Below are positions 58,529 to 64,000 of a DNA stretch of 64,000 nucleotides, in pieces. Location: the NCBI RefSeq assembly GCF_027594825.1, contig NZ_CP088930.1:558001-622000 (forward strand), in the 5' to 3' direction. This stretch comes from Serratia liquefaciens. GTDB lineage: Bacteria; Pseudomonadota; Gammaproteobacteria; Enterobacterales; Enterobacteriaceae. The stretch's first letter is position 1. Each line of letters starts with the position of its first letter. The notes beneath the pieces were generated by a model. The model searched no databases, had not been told where the DNA came from, and saw only the letters and a program-made list of their open reading frames with translations. The translations under genes and the position numbers were made by a program.

Positions 58529-59545
58529 ATGCAAAAGAAATCGATTTACGTCGCTTACACCGGCGGTACCATCGGCATGCAACGCTCTGATCACGGCTAC
58601 ATTCCGGTGTCCGGTCACCTGCAGCGCCAACTGGCCTTGATGCCTGAGTTTCACCGGCCGGAGATGCCGGACTTCACCATTCATGAATATGCGCCGCTGA
58701 TCGACTCCTCCGACATGACGCCGGAAGACTGGCAGCATATCGCCGACGACATCAAACAGAATTACCACCTCTATGATGGTTTCGTGATCCTGCACGGTAC
58801 CGACACCATGGCCTTCACCGCTTCGGCGCTGTCGTTCATGCTGGAAAACCTGGCCAAGCCGGTGATCGTCACCGGTTCGCAAATCCCACTGGCTGAACTG
58901 CGTTCCGACGGTCAAACCAACCTGCTCAACGCGCTGTACCTGGCCGCCAACCATCCGGTGAATGAAGTCAGCCTGTTCTTCAACAACAAACTGTTCCGCG
59001 GCAACCGCACCACCAAGGCGCACGCTGACGGTTTCGACGCCTTTGCCTCGCCTAACCTGCCACCGCTGCTGGAAGCCGGGATCCACATCCGTCGCCAGAA
59101 CGGTATCGATAGCCCGGTCTGCAACGGTGAGCTGAAAGTGCATGACATCACTCCCCAGCCGATCGGTGTGGTGACGATTTACCCAGGGATTTCCGGCGCG
59201 GTGGTGCGCAACTTTTTGCTGCAACCGGTGAAAGCCTTGATCCTGCGTTCTTACGGCGTGGGCAACGCACCGCAAAAAGCGGAGCTGGTTGATGAATTGC
59301 GCGACGCTTCCGAACGCGGCATTGTGGTTGTGAACCTGACCCAGTGCATATCCGGCCGGGTGAATATGGAAGGCTACGCCACCGGCAACGCGCTGGCCCA
59401 TGCCGGGGTCATCAGCGGTTTTGACATGACGGTCGAGGCCGCCTTGACCAAGCTGCATTATCTGCTGAGCCAACCGCTGACGCCGGCGCAAATCCGCAGC
59501 CAGATGCAGCAAGATCTGCGCGGCGAACTGAGCATCAGCGGTTAA
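58529..59545 (+). CDS. ansA: Type I (cytoplasmic) L-asparaginase
   Basis: Hydrolyses asparagine to aspartate and ammonia. 338 residues with both catalytic threonines in YTGGTIG (about 11-14) and HGTDTMAF (about 91), and SYGVGNAP. There is a clear -10 (TATAAT at 58490-58495) but no good ribosome site; ATG at 58523 is an alternative two codons upstream. Followed by pncA 24 bases later. Confidence 0.95.
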   Translation: MQKKSIYVAYTGGTIGMQRSDHGYIPVSGHLQRQLALMPEFHRPEMPDFTIHEYAPLIDSSDMTPEDWQHIADDIKQNYHLYDGFVILHGTDTMAFTASALSFMLENLAKPVIVTGSQIPLAELRSDGQTNLLNALYLAANHPVNEVSLFFNNKLFRGNRTTKAHADGFDAFASPNLPPLLEAGIHIRRQNGIDSPVCNGELKVHDITPQPIGVVTIYPGISGAVVRNFLLQPVKALILRSYGVGNAPQKAELVDELRDASERGIVVVNLTQCISGRVNMEGYATGNALAHAGVISGFDMTVEAALTKLHYLLSQPLTPAQIRSQMQQDLRGELSISG

Positions 59546-59569
59546 CCCCCCCTTTACGACGGAGTCGCG

Positions 59570-60202
59570 ATGAAAACAGCCCTGCTGCTAATCGATTTGC
59601 AAAACGATTTTTGCCCCAACGGCGCATTGGCGGTAACAGACGGCGACGCCGTGATCGCCGTAGCCAATCGGGCAATAGAGGCCTGCAACGCGCGGGGCGA
59701 GCCCGTGGTCGCTAGCCAGGACTGGCATCCTGCCAATCACCGTAGCTTTGCGGTAAACGCCAATGCACAGGTGGGTACGCTGGGTGAACTGGAGGGGTTG
59801 CCGCAGGTGTGGTGGCCGGTGCACTGCGTTCAGGAAAGCCCAGGTGCCGAGCTTCATCCGCAATTAAACCAACGGGATATCGTCGCCGTATTCCGCAAAG
59901 GTCAAAATACGGATATCGACAGCTACAGCGCCTTCTTCGACAACGGACATCGCTCGCGTACCGAGTTGGACCGCTGGTTGAAAGCTCATGACGTGAGCCA
60001 TTTGGCCGTGATGGGGCTGGCAACCGACTACTGCGTCAAGTTCAGCGTCCTGGATGCGCTCGCGCTGGGGTATCAGACTTCGGTAATTACCGACGGCTGT
60101 CGCGGCGTTAATTTGCAACCTGGCGACAGTCAGGAAGCCCTTCAGGCCATGCAGCAGGCTGGTGCAGAGCTCGTTACCCTGTCACAATTCATCGAACGAT
60201 AA
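59570..60202 (+). CDS. pncA: Nicotinamidase
   Basis: Converts nicotinamide to nicotinate in NAD salvage and activates pyrazinamide. 210 residues with the catalytic triad D9, K110, C155 (LLIDLQNDF, FRKGQ, GLATDYCV) and metal ligands D51, H53, H85 (SQDWHP, PVHCVQ). ACGGAG precedes the ATG. Confidence 0.95.
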   Translation: MKTALLLIDLQNDFCPNGALAVTDGDAVIAVANRAIEACNARGEPVVASQDWHPANHRSFAVNANAQVGTLGELEGLPQVWWPVHCVQESPGAELHPQLNQRDIVAVFRKGQNTDIDSYSAFFDNGHRSRTELDRWLKAHDVSHLAVMGLATDYCVKFSVLDALALGYQTSVITDGCRGVNLQPGDSQEALQAMQQAGAELVTLSQFIER

Positions 60203-60356
60203 TGCGTCGGGTGCTGATGGCACCCACCCATTCCCCCACCGACAAATCTCGACATCGCTCACATTCCGACCATTCTCCTGTGATGACATCTTGTTCGCGT
60301 GCAGCACATTTGCTGTTATGACCGCTGATGCCTTGGCATCAATCAGTTATACGCAT

Positions 60357-60421
60357 CCGGGGCCCATTGAGCCCGGCTTTATGTTACCGCCTGAGGCGGT
60401 TTCGGGTCGGCCTTGCCGACC
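60357..60421 (+). promoter_or_regulatory. Three successive hairpins in the chitinase leader
   Basis: CCGGG..CCCGG (60357-60376), ACCGCC-TGA-GGCGGT (60386-60400) and GGTCGGC-CTT-GCCGACC (60405-60421). The last stem ends directly against AAAGGAG of the chitinase ribosome site. Confidence 0.6.
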
Positions 60422-60433
60422 AAAGGAGATAAC

Positions 60434-61714
60434 ATGGTTTTCACCCGTAAACTGCTGCCTTTGCTGGTCGCGGTGCAGTTTGGTATGGCTGGTGCCGGCA
60501 TGGCACACGCCGCCTCTTACCTCTCCGTCGGCTATTTCAACGGCGGGGGTGACGTTACCGCCGGTCCAGGCGGCGATATCAACAAGCTGGACGTCACGCA
60601 AATCACTCACCTCAATTACTCCTTCGGCCTGATCTACAACGATGAGAAAGAGGAATCCAATCCGGCGCTAAAAGACCCGGCTCGCCTGCACCAGATTTAT
60701 CTGTCACCCAAGGTGATGGCCGATCTGAAGCTGCTGCCGGTGTTGCGTAGACAGAATCCTGAGTTGAAAGTGCTGCTGTCCGTCGGCGGTTGGGGGGCTC
60801 GCGGTTTTTCTGGTGCGGCGGCAACGCCAGAGAGCCGGAGCGTATTTATCCGTTCGGTGCTGGACGTCATCAAGCAGTACCAACTGGACGGCATCGATCT
60901 CGACTGGGAGTATCCGGTTAACGGTGCCTGGGGGCTGGTCGAAAGCCAACCGGCGGATCGGGCCAACTTCACCGTGCTGCTGAAAGAACTGCATAGCGCC
61001 CTGAATAAAAATAAATTGCTGACCATCGCCGTAGGCGCCAACGTCAAAAGTCCGCAGGAATGGGTGGACGTCAAAGGTATTGCGCCCTACCTCGATTATA
61101 TCAATCTGATGACCTACGACATGGCGTACGGCACGCAATATTTCAACTCCAATCTGTATGATTCCAAACAATGGCCGACCGTCGCGGCGGCCGATCGTTA
61201 CAGTGCCAATTTTGTCGTGGATAATTATTTGGCCGCCGGATTAAAACCGGCGCAGCTAAATCTGGGCATCGGTTTTTATGGTCGGGTCCCCAAACGCGCC
61301 ACTGAGCCCGGCATCGACTGGGACAAAGCCGACGCGGCGAAAAACCCTGTCACCCAGCCCTATTTCACCGCCCGCGAAACCGCCGTCTTCAAATCACTGG
61401 GGTTGGATCTGACCAAGGACAGCTATTTCAAATATAACGATATCGTCAGCAAGCTGTTAAACGATCCACAGCGGCGCTTCAGCGCCCATTGGGACAGCGA
61501 TGCCCAGGTTCCGTATCTGACGATGAAATCCGCCGAGGGCAAGCCCTTATTCGCCATTTCGTACGAGAACCCGCGCTCGGTTGAGCTGAAGGCTGATTAC
61601 ATCAAGAACAAGGGATTGGGGGGTGCGATGTTCTGGGAATATGGCGCAGACGACAATAACCGACTCGCGCATCAACTGGCGGAATCGCTGGGGATCAACG
61701 GCGGGAAAGGCTAA
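60434..61714 (+). CDS. Secreted family-18 chitinase, ChiD-like
   Basis: Hydrolyses chitin or chito-oligosaccharides after export. 426 residues: signal peptide (about 1-26, cleaved AHA before ASYLSVG), then a single GH18 barrel with the DGIDLDWEY motif at 152-160 (D155, D157, catalytic proton donor E159), SVGGWG, YINLMTYDM and MFWEYGADD. There is no carbohydrate-binding module, so it resembles the compact ChiD of Serratia rather than ChiA, ChiB or ChiC; the name is tentative. It follows AAAGGAG at 6-8 bases and sits between pncA and yeaC, where E. coli has no such gene. Confidence 0.9.
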   Translation: MVFTRKLLPLLVAVQFGMAGAGMAHAASYLSVGYFNGGGDVTAGPGGDINKLDVTQITHLNYSFGLIYNDEKEESNPALKDPARLHQIYLSPKVMADLKLLPVLRRQNPELKVLLSVGGWGARGFSGAAATPESRSVFIRSVLDVIKQYQLDGIDLDWEYPVNGAWGLVESQPADRANFTVLLKELHSALNKNKLLTIAVGANVKSPQEWVDVKGIAPYLDYINLMTYDMAYGTQYFNSNLYDSKQWPTVAAADRYSANFVVDNYLAAGLKPAQLNLGIGFYGRVPKRATEPGIDWDKADAAKNPVTQPYFTARETAVFKSLGLDLTKDSYFKYNDIVSKLLNDPQRRFSAHWDSDAQVPYLTMKSAEGKPLFAISYENPRSVELKADYIKNKGLGGAMFWEYGADDNNRLAHQLAESLGINGGKG

Positions 61715-61752
61715 ACCCACGGGGCGATGTCAGTATCGCCCCGTTATTCGAT

Positions 61753-62028
61753 TTACTGCGGTTTCAGCTTGGCAAGAGGTTCAGCCATAAACTGCTGTTT
61801 CAGCTCTTGCTTGCTCTTCATCACAATCTGGCCGTCGGTGCCGATGCTCATATGTTGCGGATCGGCATTGTGCAACGACTGCCATAACATGACCGCCTGC
61901 AGGCTGTTTTCTTTCTGTTCCGGGGTCAGCGCTACGCCGTCCGGCCATTTGCCCAGCTCAACGGCCAATACCAGCCGTTGATAGATTTCCGGCGTCATGG
62001 CGGCAATCAGGTCTTTCACATCCATCAA
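61753..62028 (-). CDS. yeaC: DUF1315 protein YeaC
   Basis: A 91-residue cytoplasmic protein of unknown function. The motif MTPEIYQRLVLAVELGKWPDGVALTPEQKEN matches E. coli YeaC, which also adjoins msrB. Probably transcribed with msrB, 62 bases upstream. Confidence 0.9.
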   Translation of the reverse strand: MMDVKDLIAAMTPEIYQRLVLAVELGKWPDGVALTPEQKENSLQAVMLWQSLHNADPQHMSIGTDGQIVMKSKQELKQQFMAEPLAKLKPQ

Positions 62029-62090
62029 GGCCTTTCCTCACTCGTGCAAGAATAATTAGCTGAATCGTTTTTTCTAACTCAACGCCGGGT

Positions 62091-62504
62091 TTAGCCTGCG
62101 GTTTTCTCACCGTTCTCACCGTCGGTAAAACTGAGCGACGCCGAGTTAACGCAAAAACGCTCGCCGGTCGGCTGCGGACCGTCGGGGAAGACGTGGCCCA
62201 AATGCGCGTCGCAGTGGCCACAGCGGATCTCAACGCGATGCATATTATGTGAATTATCATCAAGATAACGAATAGCATCGTCGGATACCGGCTGATAGAA
62301 GCTCGGCCAGCCGCACCCGGAGTCATACTTGCTGTCGGAGTAGAACAGCGGGTGGTTGCAGCACAGGCAATGGTACACGCCCTCGCGTTTGTTGTGCAGC
62401 AATTTGCCGGAATACGGCGCCTCGGTACCACGTTCCTGAGTCACATAACGTTGGATTTCATTCAGTTCCGTGGCCGGATGGTCAGGGGTTGTCTCTTTAG
62501 CCAT
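62091..62504 (-). CDS. msrB: Peptide-methionine (R)-S-oxide reductase
   Basis: Repairs the R form of oxidised methionine. 137 residues as in E. coli: zinc cysteines C46, C49, C95, C98 (YHCLCCN, RCGHCD), GCGWPSF and catalytic C118 in RFCVNSASL. The start at 62504 (MAKETTPD) was chosen over 62561. It is divergent from gapA. Confidence 0.96.
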   Translation of the reverse strand: MAKETTPDHPATELNEIQRYVTQERGTEAPYSGKLLHNKREGVYHCLCCNHPLFYSDSKYDSGCGWPSFYQPVSDDAIRYLDDNSHNMHRVEIRCGHCDAHLGHVFPDGPQPTGERFCVNSASLSFTDGENGEKTAG

Positions 62505-62628
62505 TTGTGCGATTCTCTGAATGTGGATAATGTCAACGAAAACAATGAGTAATAATAACAAAAAATTAACAACACTGCAGCGCTTTTTGGCCTAAACTGT
62601 AGCCCATAAAGGTCACGTCGCGGCAATA

Positions 62629-62644
62629 TGTGATACCGATCACA
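62629..62644. promoter_or_regulatory. Perfect CRP site between msrB and gapA
   Basis: TGTGA-TACCGA-TCACA is an exact consensus match. It is 209 bases before gapA and 125 bases before msrB. A further gapA promoter similar to E. coli (TTGACG at 62782, TAATTT at 62804) lies nearer the gene. The rest of the 348-bp gap shows nothing else. Confidence 0.85.
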
Positions 62645-62840
62645 TATCTTATATGGACTGACTTTATACTTGGCGGTTTGACCCCATATTACGGATGAGG
62701 CCGAACGCAAACGGAACGTGCAATAAGCGCTCAAACCAGGCTGCGAGGTTTGATTTGCAGCAAGTATTGACACGATTCCGCTTGACGCTTGGTAAGGTTT
62801 TTGTAATTTTACAGGCAACCTTTTATTCACTAACAAATAG

Positions 62841-63848
<1,008 letters not shown>

Positions 63849-63872
63849 TGGATTGATGCCAAGCTGATGATG

Positions 63873-63901
63873 AGGGCGACATTTTTGTCGCCCTTTTTTT
63901 G
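63873..63901 (+). terminator. Terminator of gapA
   Basis: AGGGCGACA-TTTT-TGTCGCCCT followed by TTTTTT. Confidence 0.95.
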
Positions 63902-63928
63902 TTTCTACGGCGAACAAAAGGCCAACCG

Positions 63929-64000
63929 ATGAACGAAAAAATTTTCACCCTACCCGTTACTCAGCAAATTTCTCCTTATATCAGCCAACGTCAGCTCGAA
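63929..64000 (+). CDS. yeaD: YeaD, glucose-6-phosphate 1-epimerase, 5' part only
   Basis: Only the first 24 codons are inside the window. The start MNEKIFTLPVTQQISPYISQ follows the opening of E. coli YeaD (aldose-1-epimerase family), which also lies immediately after gapA. Confidence 0.75.
   Translation, partial: MNEKIFTLPVTQQISPYISQRQLE

Overview
The window is a chromosomal segment of an enterobacterium, almost certainly Serratia. Evidence read from the sequence: TonB has the Serratia-type N-terminus and a long Pro-Glu/Pro-Lys spacer, a secreted family-18 chitinase is present, and the gene order follows the Escherichia coli trp-tonB-opp-adhE-hns-galU-purU-tyrT and xthA-topB-selD-ansA-gapA backbones with lineage-specific insertions. 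Base composition is moderately GC-rich in genes with AT-rich regulatory gaps. There is no integrase, transposase, phage gene or CRISPR array. Species assignment is inference.

Layout. 1-2.5 kb: end of the trp operon (trpCF partial, trpB, trpA). 2.7-8.3 kb: BON lipoprotein, ompW, a CxxCxxCC protein, yciC, a SulP transporter inserted before yciB, then yciB and yciA. 8.5-11.7 kb: an insertion between yciA and tonB with a LacI-type regulator, a nucleoside hydrolase and a TsgA-like MFS permease, carrying paired operator-like repeats and a CRP-like site. 12-20.2 kb: tonB, queH, yciI, a DUF1471 protein, a TetR/SmvA-like efflux pair, dps, yciY, clsA, yciU. 20.2-27.4 kb: an inserted catabolic cluster between yciU and oppF: DeoR-family regulator, glycerol-kinase-like FGGY kinase, EutH-like permease, DUF1937 protein and two flavoproteins resembling anaerobic glycerol-3-phosphate dehydrogenase parts. 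Both promoter regions carry repeated AACCACA heptamers. This is the best candidate for an undescribed pathway.

27.4-34.8 kb: oppABCDF with a duplicated oppA. 35.5-47.5 kb: ychE, adhE, tdk, hns, an inserted UDP-sugar pair (epimerase and ugd), galU, rssB, rssA, ychJ. 47.6-49.3 kb: purU, then two identical tRNA-Tyr genes, each followed by a 109-nt repeat ending in a copy of the tRNA 3' end, like the rtT repeats of E. coli tyrT. 49.4-64 kb: LOG-family protein, xthA, nudG, ynjH, topB, selU, selD, ydjA, sppA, ansA, pncA, a chitinase, yeaC, msrB, gapA and the start of yeaD.

How the genes work together: most of the backbone is housekeeping (tryptophan synthesis, peptide uptake, envelope lipids, nucleoid structure, fermentation, UDP-sugar supply, RpoS turnover, selenium use, asparagine and NAD salvage, glycolysis). 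The insertions add nutrient scavenging (nucleosides, an unknown alcohol-like substrate, chitin), efflux and stress protection. Several intergenic regions hold strong secondary structure that no gene explains, notably around dps and upstream of the chitinase gene.
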